Shown here piece by piece: positions 14,796 through 24,184 of a stretch of 62,248 bases of DNA. The position numbers and the translations under genes are program-made. The DNA is from Acidobacteriota bacterium (GTDB lineage Bacteria; Actinomycetota; Acidimicrobiia; ATN3): the NCBI GenBank assembly GCA_003577105.1, contig QEUQ01000014.1, positions 1 to 62,248 of the forward strand, written 5' to 3'. The notes below the pieces were generated by a model, which did no database searches, had not been told where the DNA came from, and saw only the letters and a program-made list of their open reading frames with translations. Each line of letters opens with the position of its first letter. The stretch's first letter is position 1.

Positions 14796-17450
14796 ATGGG
14801 AAAACTGATGCTTCTCGACGGCCACTCGCTCGCATATCGAGCCTTCTTCGCGCTGCCGCCGGATTTGACTTCGGAGTCGGGCCAGGTGACCAACGCGGTA
14901 TACGGCTTCACGTCAATGCTGCTGAAAGCAATTGACGATCAGCGACCTACGGGGATTTGCGTTTGCTTCGACAAGTCCGACCGCACATTTCGAAATGATG
15001 AGTACGAGGACTACAAGGCGGGCAGAGCAGAGACGCCCGACTCGTTCCGCTCGCAGGAACCGCTCATCCATGAGGTGCTGGACGCTCTGCGAATTCCTCA
15101 GGTAGACATCGAGGGCTTCGAGGCGGACGACATCATTGCGACGCTGGCAACCCAAGCCGCAGCAGACGGCGAAGATGTTGTCATCGTCACCGGCGACCGC
15201 GACACATTCCAGCTTGTCGAGGATCCCCACATAAGAGTCATGTACAACAAGCGAGGGATCAGCGACGTCGCTTTCTACGACGAGGCCGGCATCAAAGAGC
15301 GATACGGGGTGTCTCCGAAGCAGTACATCGACTATGCGGCGATGCGCGGGGATTCGTCGGACAACTTGCCTGGGGTGAAGGGGGTTGGTGAGAAGACGGC
15401 GGCGAAACTGCTCGGCGAGTACGCAGACATTGAAGGGATTTACTCAAACCTGGATCGCCTCACGCCCAAGCTGCGAGAGAACTTGGAGACCTCGCGGGAT
15501 CAGGTCGAGCTGAACCGGCGATTGACCCGGCTTGTGCGCGACGTACCCCTCGACCTCACCTGGGGCGATTGTGTACAAGGTGAATGGGATCGCGAGGAGG
15601 TCCGCAAGCTCTTCAACTCGCTCTCTTTTCGGACACTGCTGGAGCGAGCCATGAAGCAGCTTCCCGCAGCCGGTGCCGAGTCCGCACCTGCAGGTGAGCC
15701 CGAGGCACTCGATGTCGAAGTTGTCCCCGTCACGAGCGGGAAGGCGCTCTCAGAGTGGCTCGACGCGAGTACCAGCTCTGACGGAATTGCGATCGTTGCG
15801 GCAGGCGACTCGGGGCGGCTTGAAGGGCTGGCGGTGGCCTGCGGGCCAGCAAGCGCAGCCTGGATCGCATCCAAAGACGTTTGGGAATCTCAGGCCTTGA
15901 GAGTCTGGCTCGCTGACGAGCACAAGCCAAAGCTCGGCCACCGGATAGTAGAGGCCCTCCGCCTTCTTGACTTTCCGGAGATCAACGGGATTGCCGGTGA
16001 CACGGCAGTGGCTGCCTATCTCCTAGATCCGGCGGAGTCGAAATACCTGCTCGATGAGATCGCCCTGAGATATCTCGGCATAGAGGTGATCTCGGCTGAT
16101 GCCGGAAGCGCCGAACCTCAAGGCATGCTTTCACTTGACTCCTCTGGCATGGAGGTGGCCGGCAGGTCGGCCGCGGCGATTACCGCGCTAGCGCCGGAGC
16201 TGTCGCTCAGGCTCGAGAATCGTGGGCTAAGCGAGCTTTACTGCGATATCGAACTGCCACTCGTAGGGGTGCTGGCGCGCATGGAAAGAGCGGGGGTACG
16301 CCTCGATCTCGACTACATCGAGGAGCTAGCGGAGACATTTCGGGATCGTTGCCGCCAATACGAGGCCGAGATTCATCGGCTGGCGGGGGAAGAATTCAAC
16401 GTCAATTCCACCCCGCAGTTGCGTGAAATCCTCTTTGAGAAGCTAGGGCTGCCACCTACCAAGAAGGTCAAGACTGGGTACTCCACTGATGCGGCGAGCC
16501 TGGAGGCAATCAGAGACCGGCATCCAATTGTTGAGGCGCTGCTGGCTTATAGGGAGGTCGAGAAGCTGCGCTCGACGGTTGACGGCTTCACGCCCCTCGT
16601 TGCAGAGGACGGTCGCCTTCACCCCAGGTACAACCAGACCGCTGCAGCCACCGGTCGGATCTCGTCGGAGAGCCCCAATGTGCAAAACGTGCCGGTCCGC
16701 ACTGAAATCGGCCGCCAGATTCGCAAGGCCTTTGTCGCCGAGTCAGGCTGGTCCCTCTGCGCGGCTGACTACAACCAAATCGAGCTCAGAGTCCTTGCTC
16801 ACATTTCACAGGACCCCGGACTCCTAGAAGCCTTCAGGGCGGGACGCGATGTGCATCAGGCGACTGCCGCCATGGTCTTCGGGGTTGACCTCGATGATGT
16901 CAACGACGAAATGCGCCGCCAGGCCAAGATGGTCAATTACGGACTTTCCTATGGGCTCGAGGCGTTTGGCCTTGCGCAACGGCTCGGGATCGGCAACTCA
17001 GAGGCTCAAGTTTTGATGGATTCGTACTTCGAGAAGTTCCCGGGGGTGCGCGAGTACATGGATTCAACCGTCGCCCGCGCGACTGCGGAGGGCTTCACGG
17101 AGACAATCTTTGGCCGGCGCAGATACCTGCCGGAGTTGGAGCACCGGTCGTACCAAGTTCGCAAGATGGGAGAGCGTATGGCCATGAACGCACCCATTCA
17201 AGGAACGGCCGCGGACATTATCAAGGTGGCGATGATCAGGGTCGATGCCGAGCTCTCGAGACGTGGTTTGGAATCAAGGCAAGTTTTGCAGGTCCATGAC
17301 GAACTGGTAATCGAGGTTGCTCCAGGCGAGGGAGACGAGATTCCCGAGCTACTGCGGGCCATCATGGAGGGCGCCGCTGATCTCGATGTTCCTCTCAAGG
17401 TGGATGTGGGAGTCGGCTCAGACTGGGATGCAGCGAAGTCCGGCAAGTAG
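14796..17450 (+). CDS. polA: DNA polymerase I
   Basis: The 884-residue enzyme fills gaps after excision repair and removes RNA primers. It has a 5'-3' exonuclease domain (about 1-290: LLDGHSLAYRAFFALP, FEADDIIATLA, RGDSSDNLPGVKGVGEKTA), a central exonuclease-like domain and a C-terminal polymerase domain (DYNQIELRVLAHIS, RRQAKMVNYGLSYGLEAFG, QVHDELVIEV). The central domain has lost the DxE pair of an active proofreading exonuclease (IAIVAAGDSG at the expected position), as in other Actinomycetota. The upstream frame is open much further, but only ATG 14796 agrees with family N-termini and lies 8 bases after a TACAAT hexamer. Confidence 0.97.
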   Translation: MGKLMLLDGHSLAYRAFFALPPDLTSESGQVTNAVYGFTSMLLKAIDDQRPTGICVCFDKSDRTFRNDEYEDYKAGRAETPDSFRSQEPLIHEVLDALRIPQVDIEGFEADDIIATLATQAAADGEDVVIVTGDRDTFQLVEDPHIRVMYNKRGISDVAFYDEAGIKERYGVSPKQYIDYAAMRGDSSDNLPGVKGVGEKTAAKLLGEYADIEGIYSNLDRLTPKLRENLETSRDQVELNRRLTRLVRDVPLDLTWGDCVQGEWDREEVRKLFNSLSFRTLLERAMKQLPAAGAESAPAGEPEALDVEVVPVTSGKALSEWLDASTSSDGIAIVAAGDSGRLEGLAVACGPASAAWIASKDVWESQALRVWLADEHKPKLGHRIVEALRLLDFPEINGIAGDTAVAAYLLDPAESKYLLDEIALRYLGIEVISADAGSAEPQGMLSLDSSGMEVAGRSAAAITALAPELSLRLENRGLSELYCDIELPLVGVLARMERAGVRLDLDYIEELAETFRDRCRQYEAEIHRLAGEEFNVNSTPQLREILFEKLGLPPTKKVKTGYSTDAASLEAIRDRHPIVEALLAYREVEKLRSTVDGFTPLVAEDGRLHPRYNQTAAATGRISSESPNVQNVPVRTEIGRQIRKAFVAESGWSLCAADYNQIELRVLAHISQDPGLLEAFRAGRDVHQATAAMVFGVDLDDVNDEMRRQAKMVNYGLSYGLEAFGLAQRLGIGNSEAQVLMDSYFEKFPGVREYMDSTVARATAEGFTETIFGRRRYLPELEHRSYQVRKMGERMAMNAPIQGTAADIIKVAMIRVDAELSRRGLESRQVLQVHDELVIEVAPGEGDEIPELLRAIMEGAADLDVPLKVDVGVGSDWDAAKSGK

Positions 17451-17453
17451 CGG

Positions 17454-19178
17454 CTACGTCGTAGCTGGAATTTCGTCTGAGATGGATTGCGACTCGCCAG
17501 GGGCGATTGGGATTGTCATTTGAATTGTCGTGCCGGCAGCCGCGCTTGACGTGATCTCCAGCGCTCCGCCGATCATCTCCATGATGTGTTGCATAGAGGC
17601 GATGCCGAAGCGATCACGCGATATCAAGCCGGTGACTTGCTCGGTGTCAAAGCCGCGACCGTTGTCGGAAATGGTTATGCGCATTCCCTCGTCATCTCCG
17701 ACAAGCCCTACGTCGATACGGGTCGCCCGCGCATGGCGAATTGCGTTTGCAAGCGCCTCTTGCGCGACCCGGTAGAGCATCCGCTCAGCCGCTTCAGGGG
17801 GCCTGACTGTGATATCGCTCTCAAACGAAAATCGGATCCCCTCGCTCGCAGCCGCCTGCTGCCGCGTGTAGTCACGCAGCGCCTTTTCAATACCTCGCTC
17901 GCTCAAAGTTGGTGGCAGGAGCTTGGTCATGGTCTGGCGCAGACGATTGATTTCGTTGAATAGCTGGTGCTTCATCGCGCGAAGAGCTCGCCTGGCGCCA
18001 TCGATTTCGCCAGACTCGAGGAGGTCGTCGCTGAAATCGATTTCGAATGTGAGTGCGGTCAGAGACTGAATAGGACCGTCATGAAGGTCGCCGGCGAGAT
18101 TAGCCCGTTGATCTTCAGACGCCGTAACGACTTCGCTCAACAAGGCGGACCTGCGTTGGTTGCTGTCCTCGAGTGAGCTGTTGAGATCAGCCCCTTCAAC
18201 GGCGAGGCCCGTGTTCTCTGCGGCGAGCCTGAGCCCATTTCTCAGGATCCGAGACGGTGCTGTCGGAGTGCACAAAGCTATCGCTCCGCGGTTCGAGCCG
18301 CGACCACCAAAGGGCGCGATGGTGCAGAAGTTTCCAGATCGCTCTGAGGCCAGCGAGTCGATGGACTTGAGCGAGTGCGCGATGGTCTCACCGAAGTGCC
18401 GGTTTGTGGCCGCGGGGCCTGTCGAACCCACTGGATCAAGCTCAAGGATCTCGCCTTGCTCATCGACGACCCTCAGATACCTGTTGTCGCTGAGTACAAC
18501 GAGAGCCTTGCTGTCTGCGCCACACGTTCGTGAGGCGAGCGATCTCACGGACTCTGCGACTTCGCGGGCGATGGCTTCTGGCTGATGATCGCCCGCAATT
18601 CGGGTGGACAAAGCGAGAAGGTCCGATTCCTGCTCCAGTGCAATCTTGTGACTGAGGATCAGCTGCGCAAGTGCGCCGGCAATTCCCCCCGTCACCAATA
18701 TGGGTATCGGCGCTCGCGTGAGAACCAACTTGGCTGTGTCGGCAGGCAGCTCCATAAGCGACATCCCCGCGAGCAGGCCGCACCCGAGGGCTCCAGCAAA
18801 TGCAGCTGGCCGAACGAAGGCGATTCTGCGGCCTTCATATAGCGAGCGCAAGAGGACGCCTGGGAAGTAGACGCCGAGGGTGCTCTCAGGAACTGGGGCT
18901 GTCGCAGTCAAAGTGGCGAGGAGCACGAAGTCGACGGCAAGGTCGAACCACCGTGCTCTCATCGCCCGAAGGCGAATTGTCCACCAGACGGCAATCGCGC
19001 TCAGCGCGCCAAGTTGAATGAGCAACCTGTCCGCGAAGAGTTCGCGTTGCTGAGGCAAGACGCCGACCGCGGTCACCAAGAGCGCTGTATACGTAATCGC
19101 GATCAGAAACGTCCTCGCGCGCCTAGTGATATCAGGCGGCTGGGTCACCTCCGTGCGGGATATGACAGTGACGCTCAT
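17454..19178 (-). CDS. sensor histidine kinase, NarL/DegS type (orphan)
   Basis: The 574-residue kinase has about six membrane helices in residues 20-180, a GAF-like region (about 190-335), a HisKA_3 dimerisation domain with phosphoacceptor H366 (LAGDLHDGPIQSLTAL) and an HATPase domain (EALANAIRHA for the N box, DNGRGFD for the G box, GIASMQHIMEMIGG). ATG 19178 has GAGGAGAA 11 bases upstream and is preferred over GTG 19217. No response regulator gene lies alongside. Its stop is 3 bases from the polA stop on the opposite strand. The stimulus is unknown; a partner elsewhere must be assumed, possibly the ANTAR regulator, which in mycobacteria uses a different kinase class. Confidence 0.92.
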   Translation of the reverse strand: MSVTVISRTEVTQPPDITRRARTFLIAITYTALLVTAVGVLPQQRELFADRLLIQLGALSAIAVWWTIRLRAMRARWFDLAVDFVLLATLTATAPVPESTLGVYFPGVLLRSLYEGRRIAFVRPAAFAGALGCGLLAGMSLMELPADTAKLVLTRAPIPILVTGGIAGALAQLILSHKIALEQESDLLALSTRIAGDHQPEAIAREVAESVRSLASRTCGADSKALVVLSDNRYLRVVDEQGEILELDPVGSTGPAATNRHFGETIAHSLKSIDSLASERSGNFCTIAPFGGRGSNRGAIALCTPTAPSRILRNGLRLAAENTGLAVEGADLNSSLEDSNQRRSALLSEVVTASEDQRANLAGDLHDGPIQSLTALTFEIDFSDDLLESGEIDGARRALRAMKHQLFNEINRLRQTMTKLLPPTLSERGIEKALRDYTRQQAAASEGIRFSFESDITVRPPEAAERMLYRVAQEALANAIRHARATRIDVGLVGDDEGMRITISDNGRGFDTEQVTGLISRDRFGIASMQHIMEMIGGALEITSSAAAGTTIQMTIPIAPGESQSISDEIPATT

Positions 19179-19305
19179 GTCGAGCCGGCTTCTCCTCGAT
19201 CGGGAAAATGTCTGCACTCTCTATATCGGGCGCAAGCCTGAGAATCTCCATGACGCGAAGGAACTATTTCTCACGATTCACCTGGTACTTAGGTACTCAG
19301 TGACC

Positions 19306-20058
19306 CTAGACGTCGAGGAGACGCGACGCCGCTAGGCCGAGCAAATAACCTGCGCCGGCGGAACCGGAGCCAATCAATATCAGTTCGATTGCGCTTCTGA
19401 TTGTTGAGAGCTTGGCGAGTCGGGCTTTGACGACTCCGAGTGCCCCCAGTCCGGCCACGGCGGTGGTAATCGAGATGACTAGCGGAGCGAGTCCGGACCC
19501 GAAAAGAAATGGAATCAGCGGGATTATCGATAACAAGAAGAATGTCCCGCCCATGACGGCGGCGTCTCTGGCGGCTGAACCGCCACGGTCTCGAGTCAGG
19601 CCAAGCTCAAAGGCCAGGAGCATCTCAATCATGAGGTCTCGGTGGTGACCGACGGTTTCGGCGACGGCGAATGATTCGTCGTCTGTCATGCCCCGGCTTT
19701 GAAATACCGCCATCAGCTCTTGTTTCTCGCTCTCGGGGTGCTCCTCGATCTCGCGAATTTCGTGCTCCACTTCCGCCTGGGCTACCTGAGCCGTGGCCTT
19801 TGATGAAGTGAATGCTCCGGCCGCCATCGAGATCGTGCCGCCGAGGGCCGCGATCAATCCTGCGAGCAGGACGATGTCGCCGCTGACGCCAGAAGCCGCG
19901 ATACCCGCAACCACTGTCGCCGTGGTCACCAGGCCGTCTTGGCCACCGAAGACAACCTCGCGGATGTTCGTGAGGCGATCCATGCGTTCTCGCTCTTCGG
20001 CCAGATGGTCAAGGACCTTCTGCATCTCGGGGCTGAGTGGCTCAGTTCGTTCCGGCAT
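19306..20058 (-). CDS. VIT1/CCC1-family membrane transporter
   Basis: The 250-residue protein matches the vacuolar iron transporter family that moves Fe(II) or Mn(II) out of the cytoplasm. It has paired helices near residues 35-85 (REVVFGGQDGLVTTATVVAG and GLIAALGGTISMAAGAF), an acidic helical insert (about 85-150, EVEHEIREIEEHPESEKQEL) that in relatives binds metal, and three C-terminal helices. ATG 20058 has GAAGGAA upstream. It is transcribed divergently from rpsA. A DtxR-type regulator lies 5 kb away, but no operator is recognisable here. Confidence 0.88.
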   Translation of the reverse strand: MPERTEPLSPEMQKVLDHLAEERERMDRLTNIREVVFGGQDGLVTTATVVAGIAASGVSGDIVLLAGLIAALGGTISMAAGAFTSSKATAQVAQAEVEHEIREIEEHPESEKQELMAVFQSRGMTDDESFAVAETVGHHRDLMIEMLLAFELGLTRDRGGSAARDAAVMGGTFFLLSIIPLIPFLFGSGLAPLVISITTAVAGLGALGVVKARLAKLSTIRSAIELILIGSGSAGAGYLLGLAASRLLDV

Positions 20059-20310
20059 CTCTACGGTCAATTCCTTCGGCGCGCGGCATGGCCACGTCGT
20101 TTGTTCGTATTGGGTAGTCGCGCACATCGCACTGGCACGGTATTTGGCGCACGCATCATGCTACGATCACCTGTCTGCCACTTTCGTGTTGTTTACATGG
20201 CTCATCGCGGGTCTGGCGCCCGTAGAACAGGCCGTGTTCGCCGAGAAGTGGACGCCCGTGGAATTCCACAGGTACCTATCCGACCAATTACTCAGAACCG
20301 AGATCCCAAG
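20059..20310 (+). other. divergent promoter region and rpsA leader
   Basis: These 252 bases separate the VIT1/CCC1-type gene from rpsA. A TACGAT hexamer at 20162-20167 on the plus strand could be a -10 for rpsA, giving a leader of about 140 bases; no good -35 is present. S1 mRNAs are often autoregulated in bacteria, but I see no specific motif. The open reading frame across this region continues upstream of rpsA without a plausible earlier start. Confidence 0.4.
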
Positions 20311-22002
20311 ATGTCCGACGATACCGTCACCGAGCCAGGCTCGGAGGCAACCACGGCTGCTGAGACTCCGCCCGAAGGAATCGAAGCAACCACCACTACT
20401 AGCTCAGCACCGGCGAGTGCTGGAGCAAGCGAAATCCCAGAGCCACCGGCAACGCCTGTTTTGGATCCCACGGCGGGCGCTTCGGCCGAACCTAAGCCCG
20501 ATTACAAGCCACGCGAGCAAGTGACCGTTGATGACGTGGGCATGGAAGATCTCGAGGCAGAAATCGCGGCCACGATTAGCGAGTTCGACGAGGGCGACAT
20601 AGTCGAGGGCACGATTGTTCGAGTTGAACGCGACGAGGCGCTGCTTGACATCGGTTTTAAGTCCGAAGGTGTCATTCCCGCAAAGGAACTCTCGATTCGT
20701 CAAGACGTCGATCCGTCAGAGATCGTCTCGGTCGGTGATCACGTTGAGGCCCTCGTACTCCAGAAGGAAGACAAAGACGGCCGGCTCATTCTGTCGAAGA
20801 AGCGAGCACAGTACGAGCGAGCCTGGGGCAACATCGAGAAGGTCAAGGATTCCGGCGGTGTCGTCAAGGGTCCGGTGATCGAGGTCGTCAAGGGTGGCTT
20901 GATCGTGGACATCGGTTTGCGAGGGTTCCTGCCCGCGAGCCTCGTCGAACTTCGCCGAGTGCGCGACCTCTTGCCCTATGTCGGGCGTGAGCTCGAGTGC
21001 AAGATCATCGAGCTCGACAAGAACCGCAACAATGTGGTGCTCTCACGCAGGGCTTGGCTCGAGGAGACTCAGAAGGAGCAAAGGGAGGACTTCCTTCACA
21101 ACCTCAAGCCGGGAGAGAGGCGCAAGGGCGTTGTCTCCTCGGTTGTGAACTTCGGGGCCTTCATTGATCTGGGGGGTATGGACGGGCTAGTCCACGTATC
21201 GGAACTTTCCTGGAAGCACGTCGACCATCCTGGCACTGTTGTGCAAGTTGGTGACGAGGTCGATGTCGAGGTACTCGAGGTTGACCTGAGCCGGGAGCGG
21301 ATTAGCCTCTCACTAAAGGCAACGCAGGAAGACCCATGGGAGGCCTTTGCTCGCGAGTATGGCGACGGGCAAATCATCGAGGGCAATGTCACCAAGCTGG
21401 TGCCATTTGGAGCTTTCATTTCTGTTGCGGACGGCATCGAAGGGCTCGTGCATATTTCAGAGATGGCCGAGTACCACGTCGAGCAGCCACAGCAAGTGGT
21501 GAGCATCGGGCAGAAGGTTTCTGTGAAGGTAATCGACGTCGATCTGAATCGGCGGAGAATCAGCCTTTCCATGAAGCAGACTGGTGTCGAGCAGGGTGTG
21601 GCGACGCTTGCCCCTGGTGCAGCGCCATATGGAGCCGCCCAGCTTTCCGAAGAGAGCAGGGCGGATCTCGAGCGTCTCAAGGCAAGCCTCGCCGAGGACG
21701 CGGGCGAGACAGGAGAAACCGCCGAAGAATCTTCTATCGAGCCGGCAGCGGATCAGCCCAAAGATGAGGCTGCAGAGGTGTCCACTGAGCCTGCGGCAGA
21801 GGTCTCCGCATCGGTTGCAGAAGTTGCGGAGCCCGAGGCGGTTGAGCAAGCCGAGCCCGAGGAGGTTTCCGCCCCCGCCGAGCCAGCAGAGGAGATTGGG
21901 GAGCTGCTATCTGACGGCGACTCAGCCGAGGACAGTCTCGAGTCGATCATGGCCGACATGAAAGAGAAGGGCATCGGCCAGGGCCCACCGCAGGGCGGCT
22001 GA
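20311..22002 (+). CDS. rpsA: 30S ribosomal protein S1
   Basis: The 563-residue protein carries four S1 (OB-fold) RNA-binding domains between about residues 90 and 440 (EGDIVEGTIVRVERDEALLD, KGPVIEVVKGGLIVDIGLRG, KGVVSSVVNFGAFIDLGGMD, EGNVTKLVPFGAFISVADGI). It is flanked by an acidic Thr/Ala-rich N-terminal extension of about 85 residues and an Ala/Glu-rich low-complexity C-terminal tail (about 450-540). Four domains are usual for Actinomycetota, against six in enterobacteria. ATG 20311 is the first start consistent with the family. In a genome with many leaderless transcripts its main role may be on leadered mRNAs. coaE follows after 46 bases. Confidence 0.95.
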   Translation: MSDDTVTEPGSEATTAAETPPEGIEATTTTSSAPASAGASEIPEPPATPVLDPTAGASAEPKPDYKPREQVTVDDVGMEDLEAEIAATISEFDEGDIVEGTIVRVERDEALLDIGFKSEGVIPAKELSIRQDVDPSEIVSVGDHVEALVLQKEDKDGRLILSKKRAQYERAWGNIEKVKDSGGVVKGPVIEVVKGGLIVDIGLRGFLPASLVELRRVRDLLPYVGRELECKIIELDKNRNNVVLSRRAWLEETQKEQREDFLHNLKPGERRKGVVSSVVNFGAFIDLGGMDGLVHVSELSWKHVDHPGTVVQVGDEVDVEVLEVDLSRERISLSLKATQEDPWEAFAREYGDGQIIEGNVTKLVPFGAFISVADGIEGLVHISEMAEYHVEQPQQVVSIGQKVSVKVIDVDLNRRRISLSMKQTGVEQGVATLAPGAAPYGAAQLSEESRADLERLKASLAEDAGETGETAEESSIEPAADQPKDEAAEVSTEPAAEVSASVAEVAEPEAVEQAEPEEVSAPAEPAEEIGELLSDGDSAEDSLESIMADMKEKGIGQGPPQGG

Positions 22003-22048
22003 CCCCGATTCACTATTCGAAAGGCACCGGAGGAGCCGCGCGGGAGTC

Positions 22049-22660
22049 ATGTATCTCGTTGCACTGACGGGCGGCATCGGCTCTGGTAAGAGCACCGTTG
22101 CCGCCAGACTCGTCGAGCTTGGTGCGATTTTGATTGATGCTGACGCGATCGCCCGCGAAGTCGTTGAGCCGGGCACGCCCGGGCTGGCAGCGGTAGTGGA
22201 ACGCTTTGGGTCTGAGATTCTCGATGATCGAGGCAGCCTCGACCGAGATGCGCTTGCAGCGATTGTCTTCGCGGATTCTGAGGCCAGAAAGGATTTGGAA
22301 GCGATTACGCATCCGCTGATTGGCACGGTGATGGCAGAGCGGATGAGCAAGTACGCCGCAACTGACAAGGTCGTTCTTCTCGACGTGCCGTTGCTCGTGG
22401 AGGGGGGTAGGTCGGACTTCAATTCAATGGTCTTGGTCGCCACGCGTCCCGACACTCAGGTGCGGCGTTTGGTCGAGCTAAGGGGAATGACCGAAGACGA
22501 TGCCCGCGCGCGGATCGCTGCCCAGGCATCCCTCGAGGAGAAGCTCGCCCGCGCTGATCATGTGATTTGGAACGAGTCGACCCTCGATGAGCTGAAATTG
22601 AGGACCGATGAGGTATGGGACGAACTCATCGCCGAGGCGCGGGCTGCTGCGAATGAGTGA
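22049..22660 (+). CDS. coaE: dephospho-CoA kinase
   Basis: The 203-residue enzyme phosphorylates dephospho-CoA in the last step of coenzyme A synthesis. It shows the P-loop GGIGSGKST (8-16), the family motif DADAIAREVV, THPLIG, and the VPLLVEGG motif. Unlike many actinobacterial versions, it has no C-terminal UPF0157/GrpB extension. It follows rpsA as in mycobacteria and overlaps the next gene by 8 bases. Confidence 0.95.
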   Translation: MYLVALTGGIGSGKSTVAARLVELGAILIDADAIAREVVEPGTPGLAAVVERFGSEILDDRGSLDRDALAAIVFADSEARKDLEAITHPLIGTVMAERMSKYAATDKVVLLDVPLLVEGGRSDFNSMVLVATRPDTQVRRLVELRGMTEDDARARIAAQASLEEKLARADHVIWNESTLDELKLRTDEVWDELIAEARAAANE

Positions 22661-23387
22661 GGTAATACTCGCCGGACCTCCCGAGTGGGTCTTTTTCGAT
22701 GTGGGCGAGACGCTGATCCGGCCGTGGCCGTCATTTGCCGGCGCAATTGTGGAGATTTGTGCATCTGAAGGCGTCGAGCTCAGCGACGATGAAGCTCACG
22801 CAGTCGCGGATGCGCGGCTGAGGAAGTTTCTCGATTTCGTTCGCGAACTTGAGGGAGGTTCCTTTTCCGACGACCCGAAACGCTCGCGAAATTTCTGGAC
22901 CAAGTTCTATCAGGGTTTCCTTGGCGAGATGGGTATGGAGCCAGACCTTGCTGCGCACCTTTCCACCGTTATCTATGACGAGATGACTCAGCCACACCGG
23001 TACCGGGTCTTCGATGATGCCAAGCCCCTCATGGATCTGCTGGCTGCTCGCGGAATCAAGATGGCGGTTGTCTCGAACTGGGAGGCGTTTCTTGATGACA
23101 TGCTCGATGGGCTGGGTATCGGGCACCACTTTGAGGTGAGAGCAATCTCGGGAATCGAGGGAATTGAGAAGCCAAACCCTGAAATCTTCCGCCGTGCCCT
23201 GGAGAGGGCTGGTGCTCATCCGAGCACGGTGGTACACATCGGCGACGACCCCAGGTCTGATGCCGAGCCTGCCTCGGGCCTCGGCATGGGAGCAATCATT
23301 ATCGATAGGCGCAACAGACACCCTGAGCGCGAATGGCCAACTGTCGAATCACTCTCAGAGGTACCGGCCCTTCTGGGCCTCGAATGA
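22653..23387 (+). CDS. HAD-superfamily hydrolase, REG-2/YfnB-like
   Basis: The 244-residue protein has HAD motif I as FFDVGETLI: the nucleophile Asp is present but the usual second Asp is Gly, as in several REG-2-like HADs. Later motifs are VVSNWE (motif II), KPNPEIFRRALERAG (motif III lysine) and HIGDDPRSDAEPA (motif IV). A helical cap lies between motifs I and II. The substrate is unknown. ATG 22653 lies inside the coaE stop region (8-base overlap), indicating translational coupling with coaE. It is convergent with the methyltransferase gene, 7 bases away. Confidence 0.87.
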   Translation: MSEVILAGPPEWVFFDVGETLIRPWPSFAGAIVEICASEGVELSDDEAHAVADARLRKFLDFVRELEGGSFSDDPKRSRNFWTKFYQGFLGEMGMEPDLAAHLSTVIYDEMTQPHRYRVFDDAKPLMDLLAARGIKMAVVSNWEAFLDDMLDGLGIGHHFEVRAISGIEGIEKPNPEIFRRALERAGAHPSTVVHIGDDPRSDAEPASGLGMGAIIIDRRNRHPEREWPTVESLSEVPALLGLE

Positions 23388-23394
23388 GTCCTGA

Positions 23395-24081
23395 TTAGTG
23401 ATACCTGGAGAGAACAAGCATCTCATCGGCGCCCTGCTGGAACTCGTAGTCAACCTGCCGGACCTCAGACGAAATCCCGAGGCCATCGAGCCTTGTTCTC
23501 AAGTCATTCAGATATGGGTACCGTGCCATCTCAAATGAGAGCAAGGGGAATATCCGCACATCTCCCGAGGTGACTCGCGCTAGCTCAGCGAGAGTCTCGT
23601 AGTGGAAGTCTTCATCGAGCCGGTCCGCATATGTGAAGAGGAAGTGAGATGAGAGCGTTAGTCCAAATGTGCCATCTGCAAAGGGCAGGTGCGGCAGGCG
23701 GGCGCAAACGTAGGAGCCTTCGGCCGCGGCGAAGTGGGTACGAAATGTCTCGTGGGCCGACGTGCGCCTTGCCATGTGGTCAACGGGCGACTCAAACCAG
23801 CTCCATGTGAAATTACCGGGGTTCTCGACAATGTAGGCATTGCCCTTGGCGGAATCGGCAGCGCTCACTGTGAAGAGTTCGCTTCTCTGCAGCGAGTACG
23901 CCGTATCTGCACAGATCACCTTTGCGCCCCACCTACCGGCGTCCGCGGCGAACGAGGCAGCTCCCGCTGGGCAGTCGAGAATTGCCATTCCCGCGAGTTG
24001 GCGCTCATCGAGGGCGAACATGGCCAAGTATTCGGCGAATGACCGGCATGTAACGAGATAGTCGGTGAATTCGGTAGCCAT
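23395..24081 (-). CDS. class I SAM-dependent methyltransferase-like protein
   Basis: The 228-residue protein has a Rossmann-type SAM-binding start (MAILDCPAGAASFAADAGRWGAKVICAD, where GxGxG is relaxed to CPAGAASF) and a later LPHLPFADGTFGLTLSSHFLFTYADRLD segment typical of methyltransferase type 11 proteins. The substrate is not evident. No Shine-Dalgarno sequence is obvious before ATG 24081. It is divergent from uvrB with about 100 bases between them and stands alone on its strand. Confidence 0.8.
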   Translation of the reverse strand: MATEFTDYLVTCRSFAEYLAMFALDERQLAGMAILDCPAGAASFAADAGRWGAKVICADTAYSLQRSELFTVSAADSAKGNAYIVENPGNFTWSWFESPVDHMARRTSAHETFRTHFAAAEGSYVCARLPHLPFADGTFGLTLSSHFLFTYADRLDEDFHYETLAELARVTSGDVRIFPLLSFEMARYPYLNDLRTRLDGLGISSEVRQVDYEFQQGADEMLVLSRYH

Positions 24082-24172
24082 GAGGGTGGCATTGAATCCC
24101 GCTGCGCCAGACGGCGCAACGGATTTCGCGTGGAGTGCAAAGCCCCCGTGAGAAGGGAGGGCTGATCGCCGC

Positions 24173-24178
24173 TACGAT
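24173..24178 (+). promoter_or_regulatory. -10 hexamer TACGAT for uvrB
   Basis: TACGAT ends 6 bases before ATG 24185, consistent with a leaderless transcript. No LexA/SOS-type palindrome is recognisable nearby. Confidence 0.45.
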
Positions 24179-24184
24179 TCATGC

